A stretch of DNA of 64,000 bases, taken from assembly GCA_963734065.1 (NCBI GenBank), contig CAVTFN010000004.1, positions 434,001-498,000 on the forward strand, read 5' to 3'. The notes below the pieces were generated by a model that ran no database searches, was not told the origin of the DNA, and saw only the letters and a list, made by a program, of their open reading frames with translations. The stretch's first letter is position 1. Every line of letters begins with the position of its first letter. Source of the stretch: DATBLE01 sp963734065. Its GTDB lineage: Bacteria > Actinomycetota > Thermoleophilia > Gaiellales > Gaiellaceae. This document shows positions 50,822 through 61,303 of this stretch, in pieces. The translations under genes and the position numbers were made by a program.

Positions 50822-52542
50822 ACGGAGCCGACGCAGTCCTCCGCTCGCTCGAGGCCGAGGGCGTCGAAGTCGCCTTCGGGATCCCGGGCGGCGCGATCCT
50901 GCCCGTGTACGACGCGATCGCCCGCGGGACGACCGTGCGGCACGTGCTCGCGCGGCACGAGCAGGGCGCAGGGCACATGGCGGAGGGCTACGCGCGTGCG
51001 TCCGGTCGCGCCGGCGTCGCGTTCGCCACGTCCGGCCCGGGCGCGACCAACCTCGTGACGCCGATCGCCGACGCGTGGATGGACTCGACGCCGCTCGTCT
51101 GTATCACCGGCCAGGTGCGTAGCCACCTGATCGGAACCGACGCGTTCCAGGAGTGCGACATCACCGGTGTGACCACCCCGATCGTCAAGCACTCCTGGCT
51201 CGTGCAGGACGTCGAGGAGATCCCGCACGTGCTCAAGGCCGCCTTCCACGTCGCCCGCACCGGCCGTTGCGGCCCAGTCCTCGTGGACATCCCGCGAGAC
51301 CTCCAGGAGGCCGAGCTCGACTTCAGGTACCCGGATTCCGTCGACCTACCCGGCTGGCGACCGCCCGTCCGCGGCCACGCGCGGCAGATCGCCGAGGCGG
51401 CGCGACGCATCGCCTCCGCCGAGAAGCCTGTCCTCTATGTCGGCGGCGGCACGCTCAACGCCGACGCCTGCACGGAGCTGCTCGACCTCGCCGAGGCCGG
51501 CCGCCTCCCCGTGGTCACGACCCTGATGGCGAAGGGCGCCTTCCCGGAGACGCACGAGCTGCACTTCGGCTGGCCCGGCATGCACGGGCCCAAGTGGTCG
51601 AACCTGGCGATGAACACCTGCGACGTGCTCGTCTCGGTGGGCGCACGATTCGACGACCGCGTCACCGGCAAGCTCGACGCCTTCGCCCCCGGCGCCACCG
51701 TCGTCCACCTCGACATCGACGCGGCCGAGATCGACAAGCTGCGCCGCGCCGACGTCCCGGTGGTCGGGCCGCTGAAGCAGATCCTGGCCGACCTCGCCGC
51801 CGAGGTGCGCCGGCTGCGCACGGCGGGCGACGCCGCACGCACGGAGCCCTGGCTGCGCCGGCTCGAAGGCTGGCGCGAGGAGTTCCCGCTGCGCTACGGC
51901 AACGGCGACTCGCTGAAGCCGCAGCGGGTGCTCGAGGCGCTGCAGGAGCTGACCGCCGGCCGCGACGACGTGATCTGGACGACCGGCGTCGGCCAGCACC
52001 AGATGTGGGCGATGCAGTACCTGCTCTGCGACCGGCCGCGCACGTTCATCACCTCGGGCGGGCTGGGGACGATGGGCTACGGCATCCCGGCCGCGATCGG
52101 CGCGAAGGCGGCGAGACCGGACGCAACCGTGGTCTGCGTGGACGGCGACGGCTGCTTCCAGATGACGAGCCAGGAGCTGGCCACCGCCGTGCTCGAGGAC
52201 CTGCCGATCGTGACGGTGATCGTCAACAACGGCTACCTCGGCATGGTCAATCAGTGGCAGAGCATGTTCTTCGAGGAGCGCCGCTCGCACGTGCATCTGA
52301 CGCACGCCGTGCCCGACTACGCCGCGCTCGCGGAGGCCTACGGCGCCAAGGGGTTCACCGTCTCGGACGAGCGCGAGCTCGACGAGGCGCTGGCGGAGGC
52401 GCTGGCCTGCGGCCGCACGGCGGTCGTGGACGCCAGAGTCGACGCGCACGAGCAGTGCTTCCCGATGATCCCCGCCGGCGCCGCCGCGGTCGAGATGCTC
52501 GAGTACGAGGAGCGCGACGGGGCCGAGGCGGTGTCCGCGTGA
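50818..52542 (+). CDS. ilvB: Acetolactate synthase large subunit
   Basis: 574 residues, ThDP enzyme condensing pyruvate units, first common step of valine/leucine/isoleucine synthesis. Seen: VAFGIPGGAILPVYDAI, catalytic Glu in LARHEQGAGHMAEGYARAS, FAD-region FDDRVTGKLDAFAP, and the ThDP/Mg motif CVDGDGCFQMTSQELATAV with Asn in IVNNGYLGMVNQWQ. GTG start overlaps leuB; the stop overlaps ilvN. Confidence 0.97.
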   Translation: MNGADAVLRSLEAEGVEVAFGIPGGAILPVYDAIARGTTVRHVLARHEQGAGHMAEGYARASGRAGVAFATSGPGATNLVTPIADAWMDSTPLVCITGQVRSHLIGTDAFQECDITGVTTPIVKHSWLVQDVEEIPHVLKAAFHVARTGRCGPVLVDIPRDLQEAELDFRYPDSVDLPGWRPPVRGHARQIAEAARRIASAEKPVLYVGGGTLNADACTELLDLAEAGRLPVVTTLMAKGAFPETHELHFGWPGMHGPKWSNLAMNTCDVLVSVGARFDDRVTGKLDAFAPGATVVHLDIDAAEIDKLRRADVPVVGPLKQILADLAAEVRRLRTAGDAARTEPWLRRLEGWREEFPLRYGNGDSLKPQRVLEALQELTAGRDDVIWTTGVGQHQMWAMQYLLCDRPRTFITSGGLGTMGYGIPAAIGAKAARPDATVVCVDGDGCFQMTSQELATAVLEDLPIVTVIVNNGYLGMVNQWQSMFFEERRSHVHLTHAVPDYAALAEAYGAKGFTVSDERELDEALAEALACGRTAVVDARVDAHEQCFPMIPAGAAAVEMLEYEERDGAEAVSA

Positions 52543-53048
52543 TCCATACGCTGTCCGTCCTCGTCGAGAACAAGCCGGGCGCGCTCGTCCGTGTGTGCCA
52601 GCTGTTCGCGCGGCGCGCCTACAACATCGAGAGCCTGGCGGTAGGCCCGACCGAGCGGCACGACGTCTCCTCGATCACGCTCCGGGTGAACTGCGACCGC
52701 CAGCCGCTCGCCCAGATCGAGAAGCAGATGCACAAGCTGGTCAACGTCCTGCGCGTGCGCGAGCTCGAGGCGGACGATGCGGTCGAGCGGGAGCTGGCGC
52801 TGATCTCGATCGCGGCGCCTCCGGAACGCCGGCCGGAGCTGATGGCGCTCGCGGACGTCTTCCAGGCCCGGGTCGCCGACGTCGGGCCCGACTCGATGGT
52901 GTTCGAGATCGTCGGCGAGCCCGAGCAGATCGACTCGTTCGAGGAGCTCGTCCGCCCGCACGGCATCCGCGAGCTGTCCCGAACGGGCAGGATCGGGCTG
53001 AAGCGCGCGTCCGTCCGCCGGCCCACGCGTCAACGCATCCTCAACTAG
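52539..53048 (+). CDS. ilvN: Acetolactate synthase small (regulatory) subunit
   Basis: 169 residues: N-terminal ACT domain 1-75 (IHTLSVLVENKPGALVRVCQ, then AYNIESLAVGPTE) and a C-terminal dimer domain (ELALISIAAPPERRPELMAL). It activates IlvB and confers valine inhibition. GTG start overlaps ilvB by 4 bp. Confidence 0.96.
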   Translation: MIHTLSVLVENKPGALVRVCQLFARRAYNIESLAVGPTERHDVSSITLRVNCDRQPLAQIEKQMHKLVNVLRVRELEADDAVERELALISIAAPPERRPELMALADVFQARVADVGPDSMVFEIVGEPEQIDSFEELVRPHGIRELSRTGRIGLKRASVRRPTRQRILN

Positions 53049-53064
53049 CGAAAGGAACTCTTCG

Positions 53065-54081
<1,017 letters not shown>

Positions 54082-54103
54082 GAAAGGCCGCAAATTTCTA
54101 CCC

Positions 54104-54523
54104 ATGATCGTTCGGGCAGTTCGCATCCGCACATCGCCGCGCGGCCGGGAACTCTCGGAGGCCAAGGCGCTGCACATTGGCTCTGAGTATCCGGTACTTG
54201 AGATCCAGTGCGGCACCCGCGAGAAGCACGGTCCGATTCTGTTCCGGATTCTCGATGATGAGGGGGACCAAACATTGTGGCCGTCCGATTGCTTCGTGCT
54301 GGTCGACGGCACCATTCCGGACTCGTGGGCGGCGGAGATCTGGTCGACGGGCACGTTGTGCCTCGCCCCTAAGCGTTGGCAGCGCCCAGGCTTCTGGGAT
54401 GAGGTCTGGTACGGAGTTCCGGGAAACGAGGCCGAGAGGGCGTATGTGGAAGAGCTCGAGACGATACGAATTGCGTCCTCACCCGCTGGGGAACAAGAGC
54501 GGGGCGACGCACACACCGGTTGA
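54104..54523 (+). CDS. Orphan protein of atypical base composition between ilvC and ilvD
   Basis: 139 residues, no recognised family. The sequence is soluble and Trp-rich toward the C-terminus (DSWAAEIWSTGTLCLAP, then RWQRPGFWDEVWYGVPGNE). Codon third positions are clearly less GC-rich than in ilvC and ilvD (for example GGCTCTGAGTATCCGGTACT), suggesting later acquisition or different expression. No ribosome site beyond GGAAAGG 20 bp upstream. Possible immunity-type or regulatory protein, but no evidence. It interrupts the branched-chain operon. Confidence 0.55.
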   Translation: MIVRAVRIRTSPRGRELSEAKALHIGSEYPVLEIQCGTREKHGPILFRILDDEGDQTLWPSDCFVLVDGTIPDSWAAEIWSTGTLCLAPKRWQRPGFWDEVWYGVPGNEAERAYVEELETIRIASSPAGEQERGDAHTG

Positions 54524-54583
54524 CACTCAGCGATGATTCCAGTCCGCGACACGAGCCCTCCCGACCGAGCATAGGATCGGCGG

Positions 54584-56281
54584 ATGAGCCCGGACCCGTA
54601 CGACCGGCCGACCGACCCGGCGAAGCGGCACAGCGCCGCGATCACGAACGGCCCCGACCGCGCCGGCGCACGCTCGATGCTCAAGGGCAGCGGCTTCACC
54701 GACGACGACCTCGCCAAGCCGATCGTCGGCGTCGCCACCACGTGGATCGAGACGATGCCGTGCAACCTGAACCAGCGCGAGCTGGCGCAGGACGTGAAGC
54801 GCGGGATCCGCGAGGCCGGCGGGACGCCGATGGAGTTCAACACGATCGCGATCTCGGACGGGGTGTCGATGGGCACGGAGGGGATGCGCACGAGCCTGAT
54901 CTCGCGCGAGGTGATCGCCGACTCGATCGAGCTCGTGTCGCGGGGGCACATGTTCGACGGGCTCGTCTGCCTGGTCGCCTGCGACAAGACCAACCCGGCG
55001 GCGGTGATGGCGCTCGGGCGACTGGACATCCCGTCGGTCGTGCTCTACACCGGATCGATCGCGCCCGGGGTCTTCCGCGGCCGCGACGTCACCGTCGCCG
55101 ACGTCTACGAGGCGATCGGCGGCTACGCGGCGGGCAGCGTCAGCGCCGAGGAGCTGCACGAGCTCGAGTCGGTCGCCTGCCCCGGCGCCGGCGCCTGCGG
55201 TGGGCAGTTCACCGCCAACACGATGTCGACGATTCTCGAGTTCCTGGGCCTCAGCCCGGCCGGACTGAACGGGATCCCGGCGCTGTCGCCGAAGAAGGCC
55301 GACGCGGCCGCCGAGTGCGGCCGGCTCGTCGTCGACCTCGTCCGGCGCGATGTGCGGCCCTCGCAGATCGCCACGCTCGAAGCGATCGAGAACGCCGCCG
55401 CCTCGGTCGTCGCCACCGGCGGCTCCACGAACGGGCTGCTGCACCTCCTCGCGATCGCGCGCGAGTTCGGGATCGAGTTCACGATCGACGACTTCGACCG
55501 GATCGCCGGACGCACGCCGGTGCTCGCCGACATGAAGCCGTGGGGCCGGTTCCACGCGACCGACGTCTACCGGGCCGGGGGGGTCGCGCTGGTCGCCCGC
55601 GAGCTCGCGAAGCAGGGGCTCGTCCACGGGGAGCTGCCGACGGTCGACGGGCGGACGCTCGGTGAAGTCGCCACCGCGGTCGTGGAGACAGAGGGCCAGG
55701 AGGTGATCACGACCATCGACCGGCCTATCAAGAAGAGCGGCTCGATGCGGATCCTGCGCGGCAACCTCGCGCCGGACGGGTGCGTGGTCAAGCTGACCGT
55801 CGACCGCACCGAGCACCGCGGGCCGGCCCGCGTCTTCGACACCGAGCAGGAGGCATTCGCCGCGGTCAAGGCCAAGCGGATCGAGCCGGGCGACGTGGTC
55901 GTCATCCGCTACGAGGGTCCGTCCGGCGGCCCGGGCATGCCGGAGATGCTCCAGGTCACCGGCGCGCTCATCGGTGAGGGCCTCGGCGACTCGGTCGCGC
56001 TGATCACCGACGGCCGCTTCTCCGGCGCAACCCACGGGTTCATGGTCGGCCACGTCGTCCCGGAGGCCTCCCGCGGCGGGCCGATCGCCGCTCTCGAGGA
56101 GGGCGACACGGTCGTGATCGACGTCAAGGCCGGCGAGTTGCGAGTCGAGCTCTCCGACGACGAGATCGCGGCCCGGATGGCCGACTGGTCGCCCCCGGCG
56201 CCACGCTACGAGAGCGGCGTGCTGGCGAAGTACGCAGCGCTCGTCTCGACGGCGAGCGAGGGAGCAATCACACGGCCCTGA
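54584..56281 (+). CDS. ilvD: Dihydroxy-acid dehydratase
   Basis: 565 residues. Fe-S enzyme that dehydrates dihydroxy acids, third step of valine and isoleucine synthesis. Cluster cysteines are in PCNLNQRELAQ, LVACDKTNPAAVMAL and CPGAGACGGQFTANTMST; C-terminal GRFSGATHGFMVGHVVPEA is present. It is 60 bp after the orphan gene and completes the leucine/valine set except leuCD and ilvE. Confidence 0.97.
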   Translation: MSPDPYDRPTDPAKRHSAAITNGPDRAGARSMLKGSGFTDDDLAKPIVGVATTWIETMPCNLNQRELAQDVKRGIREAGGTPMEFNTIAISDGVSMGTEGMRTSLISREVIADSIELVSRGHMFDGLVCLVACDKTNPAAVMALGRLDIPSVVLYTGSIAPGVFRGRDVTVADVYEAIGGYAAGSVSAEELHELESVACPGAGACGGQFTANTMSTILEFLGLSPAGLNGIPALSPKKADAAAECGRLVVDLVRRDVRPSQIATLEAIENAAASVVATGGSTNGLLHLLAIAREFGIEFTIDDFDRIAGRTPVLADMKPWGRFHATDVYRAGGVALVARELAKQGLVHGELPTVDGRTLGEVATAVVETEGQEVITTIDRPIKKSGSMRILRGNLAPDGCVVKLTVDRTEHRGPARVFDTEQEAFAAVKAKRIEPGDVVVIRYEGPSGGPGMPEMLQVTGALIGEGLGDSVALITDGRFSGATHGFMVGHVVPEASRGGPIAALEEGDTVVIDVKAGELRVELSDDEIAARMADWSPPAPRYESGVLAKYAALVSTASEGAITRP

Positions 56282-56340
56282 CGCCGGCACGTTCGGACGA
56301 GCCCGAGCCCGGCTCTTCGCCGCGCGCCTCCGCCCGCGCA

Positions 56341-57504
56341 ATGCCGGGTCCACTGCTCGACGAGATTCGCGTCGTCAACTTCCGCAGCGCACGCCGGCTG
56401 TCGCTTCGTCCCGGCCCGATCTGTGCGTTCATCGGCGAGCCGGGGGCGGGAAAGTCCAATCTGCTCGTCGCCCTGCGCGCCCTGCTCGACTCGAGCTTCG
56501 ACCTGTCGACGACCGACGTCACCGCCGGGGAGCGCACGCTCTCGATCGAGGCGTCGCTCGTAGACGGTCGAACCGTCTCGCTCGACGACCGCGGCGAGAC
56601 CCCTCCGCTCGCCCACTTCCCGACCGCCCTCCGCGGAGGCAACCTCGCGTCGGTCACGATCGGCTCTCCCGTCGGGAAGGCCGCTCAGGACGTGATCCAG
56701 GCGGCGCTCGCGCGCGCGCCGGCCCCCCGGGTCGCCCTCATCCGCGGGCTCGAGGCCTGCGCGTCCGAGATCTCGGGCGTCGTCTTCGCGATCGAGGAGC
56801 CCGAGCTGTTTCTGGCTCCGCACGCGCACCGGTATCTTCGCCGCCTCTTCCGGCGCCTCGCCGAGAGGGGCAACCAGGTCTTCTTCACCACGCACGCTCC
56901 GGGCCTTCTCAGCGTCGCAGCGCTCGACGAGGTCAACCTCGTCACACGCGACGAGATCGGCGTGACCGCGGTCGAACGATTGCGCCCAATCGACGTCGAC
57001 GACTCGTTCCGGGTCATGTGCGAGTTCGATGCGGAGCGCTCCGAGCTCTTCCTCTCGCGAGCCGCCGTGCTCGTGGAGGGCTTGACCGAGAAGATCACCC
57101 TGCCGTTCGTGTTCAGTGCGCTGGGCTACGACTTCGACCGCGAGCAGATCTCCATCGTCGAGTGCGGCGGCAAGTCGAACATCCCGCTCTTCATCGAGAT
57201 CTGTCGACGGGCCAGGGTTCCGTTCGTAGTGGTGCACGACAGCGATCTCCGGCCGGAGCGCGAGCCGTCGGAGGCGGAGCAGAAGCTGAACGCGCTCATC
57301 CGCCGGAAGGCAGGTGCGCGGCGAACGGTCGTCCTCGAGCCGGACTTCGAAGGGATCACCGGCTTCCACGGCAAGAAGAAGAAGCCCGAGCGCGCCTGGT
57401 TGCGCCTGGCGCACGCCCGCCCGGAGGAGCTGCCGGAGCCGCTGATCCGAGCAGTGAGGCTCACACTCGCGGCGGCACACCCGCGCGAGCCGTCGTACAG
57501 CTGA
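56341..57504 (+). CDS. OLD-family ATPase/TOPRIM nuclease-like protein, compact
   Basis: 387 residues, much shorter than OLD or GajA (about 550-600). ABC-type ATPase: N-terminal IRVVNFRSARRLSLRPG, Walker A GEPGAGKSN at 32-40, Walker B VVFAIEEPE at 147-154, and FFTTHAPGLLS. The signature helix region is shortened (about 60 residues between strands instead of over 200). TOPRIM: Glu246 in AVLVEGLTEKITL and Asp300/Asp302 in VVVHDSDLRPE. All key residues are present, so it may be an active nuclease. No UvrD-like GajB partner is adjacent. It could be a defence or repair protein. Confidence 0.78.
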   Translation: MPGPLLDEIRVVNFRSARRLSLRPGPICAFIGEPGAGKSNLLVALRALLDSSFDLSTTDVTAGERTLSIEASLVDGRTVSLDDRGETPPLAHFPTALRGGNLASVTIGSPVGKAAQDVIQAALARAPAPRVALIRGLEACASEISGVVFAIEEPELFLAPHAHRYLRRLFRRLAERGNQVFFTTHAPGLLSVAALDEVNLVTRDEIGVTAVERLRPIDVDDSFRVMCEFDAERSELFLSRAAVLVEGLTEKITLPFVFSALGYDFDREQISIVECGGKSNIPLFIEICRRARVPFVVVHDSDLRPEREPSEAEQKLNALIRRKAGARRTVVLEPDFEGITGFHGKKKKPERAWLRLAHARPEELPEPLIRAVRLTLAAAHPREPSYS

Positions 57505-57514
57505 CCAATCGACC

Positions 57515-60076
57515 ATGGCCACTCCCGGCACCGACGCGGCGCTCCGACGGGACGTGCGCCTGCTCGGCGAGACCCTAGGACGCGTGCTCGTCGAGCAGGG
57601 TGGCCCGGGCCTCCTCGCCGCCGTGGAGCGGATCCGCGAGCTGTCCCGCAACGCGCGCTCGACCGGCAGCGCGCGAGCCCGGGACCGGCTCGCCGAATCG
57701 GTCGCCGCACTGCCTCTCGACCGGCAGGCCGACGTCCTGCGCGCGTTCTCGCTCTACTTCCAGCTCGCGAACCTCGCCGAGCAGCATCACCGCCTGCGTC
57801 GCCGACGGCAGTACGAGCACGAGCAGCGGACGCCGCCCGAGTCGCTGGTGGAGGCGCTCGCGAGGCTCGAGCGGGCCGGGGTGACGCAGCGGCGGCTCGC
57901 CGCAGCGGCACGGAAGCTGTCCCTGGAGCTCGTCCTCACCGCGCACCCGACCGAGGCGACGCGCCGCACCGTTCTCGCCGCCCAGCTGCGGCTCGACGGC
58001 CTGCTCGACCGGCTCGACGACCCGGCCCTTCCCCGGTCCGCGCGCGAGCGTGTGGAAGCGTCGATCGCCGAGGAGGTGACGGCGCTCTGGCAGACCGACG
58101 AGGTGCGCTCGCAGCGGCCGCGCGTCGTCGACGAGATCCGCCACGGCCTCTGGTTCTTCGAGCAGAGCCTGCTCGACGTGGCGCCGGCGCTCGTCGGCGA
58201 CCTGCGCCAGGCGGTCCCGACGACGACAACGCCCCTGCGGTTCGGCAGCTGGATCGGCGGCGACCAGGACGGCAACCCGAACAGCGGCCCGCGGACGATC
58301 GAGGAGGCGCTCAGCCGCGCCCGCCGGCTGGTGCTCGAGCGGTACCGGGCCGAGGTGCGCGAGCTCGCCGCTCGGCTGGGCGTCGCGGACACGCTCGTCG
58401 GCGTCTCGCCCGAGCTGCGCAGGTCGATCGCGCGAGACGAGCGGACGATGCCGGAGTACACGGCGCGCATCGGCCGGACGAACGAGCACGAGCCCTACCG
58501 GCGGAAGCTCTCCCTGGTCTGGCACCGGCTGGGCGAGACGATCGCGCGCCGGGCCGACGGGTATCCCTCACCGAGCGAGCTGCTGGCCGACCTGGAGCTC
58601 GTCGACCGGAGCCTCCGCGCCAACCGCGGGGCCCGGCTCGCCGACGGCCGGCTCGCAGCGCTTCGCCGCCGGGTCGAGGTCTTCGGCTTCCATCTCGCAC
58701 AACTCGACGTCCGCCTGCACGCCTCGGAGCTGCGCCGGCCGACCGCACGCACTCGACGCAGCTTCGCGGCAACCGCGCGCGCGCAGTCGCGGCACGGCCA
58801 GGAAGCGATCGACACGCTGATCGTCTCAGGGACGGAGTCAGCCCGGGACGTGCTCGCCGGGCTCGAGCTCGCCCGCGAAGCCGGGGCCAGCCTCTCGGTC
58901 GTCCCGTTGTTCGAGACGATCGACGACCTCCGCCGGGCGCCCACGATCGTCGACGAGCTGCTCGCCGACCGCCGGTTCCGCCGGCAGGCCGAGGCCCGCG
59001 GCCGCCGGCTGGAGGTGATGGTCGGCTACTCGGACTCGGGCAAGGACGGCGGCTACCTGACCGCGCAGTGGGAGATCTTCCGGGCGCAGGAGGCGCTCGC
59101 CGCGCTCGCCCGGCGCCGCCGGCTCGAGCTGACCGTCTTCCACGGCCGCGGCGGCAGCGCCGGCCGAGGCGGCGGCCCCACGCACGCGGCGATCCTCGCT
59201 CAGCCGCCCGGCCACCCGCCGGGCAGGCTGAAGCTGACCGAGCAGGGCGAGACGATCTCGTTCAAGTACGGTCTGCCCGGCCTCGCCTACCGGAACCTCG
59301 AGGCGGCGCTGGCGGCGACGCTGCTCTCGGCCTTCCCGGAGGTGACGCGATCGAAGGCCCCGCCCGGCGCGGACGAGCTGATGGGCCGGCTCTCCGAACG
59401 GGCGCACGCCGCCTACCGCGCCCTCGTCTGGGACGACCCGTCGTTCGCGCCGTTCTTCCGCTCCTTCACACCCGTCGACGAGCTCTCGCTCCTCGCCCTC
59501 GGCTCACGGCCCTCGCGGAGGCTGGAAGCGCCGCCGGCACGACGACCCGGTGGCGACGACCTGCTGGCGTCGCTGCGCGCGATCCCGTGGGTGTTCGCCT
59601 GGACGCAGAACCGCTGTCTCCTGCCCGCCTGGTACGGCTGCGGCACGGCGCTCTCGGCGCACGGCTCGCAGCGCGAGCTGCGCCGGCTCTACCGGTCGTT
59701 CCCGTTCTTCCGCTCGCTGGTCGAGAACCTGGAGATGACGCTCGCGAAGTCGAGCCTGGAGATCGCGCGAGGCTACCTCCCGCTGGTGCCGCCCGAGGCG
59801 GACCCGGATCGCCTCTTCAGGACCATCGCCGACGAGCACCGCCGCACCACCGAGGCGGTGCTCGAGGTCGTGGAGGCCGACGCCCTCCTCGACCGCCACC
59901 CCGTCGTGCAGCGCTCGATCGGCCTGCGCAACCCCTACGTCGACCCGATGAATGCGATCCAGGTCGACCTGCTCCGACGCTACCGGGCGGCCGACGAGAC
60001 CGGCCGCGAGCGGATCCGGCGGCCGCTCCTCCGCTCGATCGCCGGGATCGCCGCAGCGCTGCGGAACACCGGCTGA
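57515..60076 (+). CDS. ppc: Phosphoenolpyruvate carboxylase
   Basis: 853 residues, slightly shorter than the 880-970 typical. Fixes bicarbonate onto PEP to form oxaloacetate. Catalytic His144 in LVLTAHPTEATRRTV, IGGDQDGNPNSG, the glycine loop FHGRGGSAGRGGGPTH, the PEP site GYSDSGKDGGYLTAQW, WVFAWTQNRCLLPAWYG, and the C-terminal RNPYVDPMNAIQVDLL ending in the conserved Asn-Thr-Gly. It starts 10 bp after the OLD-like gene and so may be co-transcribed with it. Confidence 0.97.
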   Translation: MATPGTDAALRRDVRLLGETLGRVLVEQGGPGLLAAVERIRELSRNARSTGSARARDRLAESVAALPLDRQADVLRAFSLYFQLANLAEQHHRLRRRRQYEHEQRTPPESLVEALARLERAGVTQRRLAAAARKLSLELVLTAHPTEATRRTVLAAQLRLDGLLDRLDDPALPRSARERVEASIAEEVTALWQTDEVRSQRPRVVDEIRHGLWFFEQSLLDVAPALVGDLRQAVPTTTTPLRFGSWIGGDQDGNPNSGPRTIEEALSRARRLVLERYRAEVRELAARLGVADTLVGVSPELRRSIARDERTMPEYTARIGRTNEHEPYRRKLSLVWHRLGETIARRADGYPSPSELLADLELVDRSLRANRGARLADGRLAALRRRVEVFGFHLAQLDVRLHASELRRPTARTRRSFAATARAQSRHGQEAIDTLIVSGTESARDVLAGLELAREAGASLSVVPLFETIDDLRRAPTIVDELLADRRFRRQAEARGRRLEVMVGYSDSGKDGGYLTAQWEIFRAQEALAALARRRRLELTVFHGRGGSAGRGGGPTHAAILAQPPGHPPGRLKLTEQGETISFKYGLPGLAYRNLEAALAATLLSAFPEVTRSKAPPGADELMGRLSERAHAAYRALVWDDPSFAPFFRSFTPVDELSLLALGSRPSRRLEAPPARRPGGDDLLASLRAIPWVFAWTQNRCLLPAWYGCGTALSAHGSQRELRRLYRSFPFFRSLVENLEMTLAKSSLEIARGYLPLVPPEADPDRLFRTIADEHRRTTEAVLEVVEADALLDRHPVVQRSIGLRNPYVDPMNAIQVDLLRRYRAADETGRERIRRPLLRSIAGIAAALRNTG

Positions 60077-60122
60077 GCGAAACGAGCCCGGGATCGTTTC
60101 CGGCGAAAGGCTTTACCAACCC

Positions 60123-60170
60123 TTGACTTTCCTTTCACCGCCCCGTATAAACCTCCGGAAACGTTTTAGG
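60123..60170 (+). promoter_or_regulatory. Promoter with overlapping LacI-type operator
   Basis: TTGACT at 60123-60128 and TATAAA at 60146-60151 with an ideal 17-bp spacer. Immediately downstream, CCGGAAACGTTTTAGG (60155-60170) is a LacI/CRE-like palindrome centred on CG, covering the expected transcription start. A half site CGTTTCC lies further upstream near 60096. Self-repression by the gene downstream is inferred. Confidence 0.75.
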
Positions 60171-60183
60171 AAGGAGCGGAGAA

Positions 60184-61230
60184 ATCAGCAATATCCGGGA
60201 AGTGGCGAAGGAGAGCGGGGTGTCGGTCTCGACCGTGTCCCGCGTCTTCAACGGCTACGACGACGTGAGCCCCGCGACCCGCGAGCGCGTGATGGACGTC
60301 GCCCGCAGGCTCGACTACGCGCCGAGCGCCGCCGCCCGCACGCTGGTCAAGCAGCAGTCGCAGCTGATCGGCGTCGTGCTGTTCACGGGGTACGAGCACC
60401 CGGACATCCACCACCCCTTCTTCCAGGAAGTGCTGGTCGGCCTCAAGCACGGAATCGGGGAGCTCGGGTACGACCTCCTCCTCTTCGCCACCGAGCAGCC
60501 GGGCTCGAGCCGGGGCCGACCGCACTCGTACCTCCGCCGGGCCCGTCAGCACCGCGTCGACGGGCTAGTCGTGATGGGCGTCGACCGCGCCGACCCCGAG
60601 GTGGAGAAGCTCGTACGGGCGGACATCCCCGTGATGGCCGTCGACCTGGACGTCGTCCACGACCACACCAGCTTCGTCGCCTCGGACAACATCGGCGGCG
60701 CGCGACTCGCGGTACGGCACCTGCACGAGCTCGGGCACACCCGGATCGCCGTGATCGCGGGCCCGCGCAACACGAAGCCGGGAGCGGACCGAACGCTTGG
60801 CTATCGGGCCGAGATGCGCGAGCTCGGGCTGAAGATCGCGCGCGGCTACGAGGTCGAGGGCGACTTCTACCCGGAGAGCGGCGAACGGGCGATGCAGTCG
60901 CTGCTGCGGCTCGCGGAGCCCCCGACCGCCGTCTTCGCCGCCGCCGACATGATGGCCGTCGGCGCGATCCGGACGATGCACGCGGCGGGGCTCTCGGTGC
61001 CGGGCGATCTCGCGATCGTCGGCTTCGACGACATCCGCCTCGCCGAGCTCCTCTCCCCGCCCCTGACAACCGTTCGGCAGGACATGGTCGGCATCGGGCT
61101 CGCCGCCGGCCGCGCCCTCGTCGAGCAGATCGAGAACCCCGACGTGACTCCGCCGGTGCTGACGCTGCCGGTCGAGCTCGTCGTCCGGGCGTCATGCGGC
61201 GCGCGCGCGAGCGCGGCTGTCCACGGATAA
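60184..61230 (+). CDS. LacI family transcriptional regulator, probable ATC start
   Basis: 348 residues if started at the ATC at 60184, giving SNIREVAKESGVSVSTVSRV, the normal LacI N-terminus. The only in-frame GTG (60202) would delete six residues of the first DNA-binding helix. No ATG, GTG or TTG lies between the upstream stop at 60148 and 60202. AAGGAG at 60171-60176 is 7 bp before the ATC. The sugar-binding domain follows (IGVVLFTGYEHPD, then VASDNIGGARLAVRHLHELG, VGFDDIRLAELLSPPLTTV). It should control the importer genes downstream. Confidence 0.9.
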   Translation: MSNIREVAKESGVSVSTVSRVFNGYDDVSPATRERVMDVARRLDYAPSAAARTLVKQQSQLIGVVLFTGYEHPDIHHPFFQEVLVGLKHGIGELGYDLLLFATEQPGSSRGRPHSYLRRARQHRVDGLVVMGVDRADPEVEKLVRADIPVMAVDLDVVHDHTSFVASDNIGGARLAVRHLHELGHTRIAVIAGPRNTKPGADRTLGYRAEMRELGLKIARGYEVEGDFYPESGERAMQSLLRLAEPPTAVFAAADMMAVGAIRTMHAAGLSVPGDLAIVGFDDIRLAELLSPPLTTVRQDMVGIGLAAGRALVEQIENPDVTPPVLTLPVELVVRASCGARASAAVHG

Positions 61231-61272
61231 GGAGGTGGATCGAACGTCCCACTCGTAGGTACCTCGTCCCAC

Positions 61273-61285
61273 GGAAACGTTTTCG
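61273..61285. promoter_or_regulatory. Second LacI-type operator before the importer genes
   Basis: GGAAACGTTTTCG resembles the operator at 60155-60170 (same GGAAACGTTTT core). It lies 18 bp before the GTG of the substrate-binding protein, in the 73-bp gap after the regulator. TAGGTA at 61255-61260 might be a -10. Control by the upstream regulator is inferred. Confidence 0.65.
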
Positions 61286-61303
61286 AGCAAGGAGGGAATA
61301 GCA

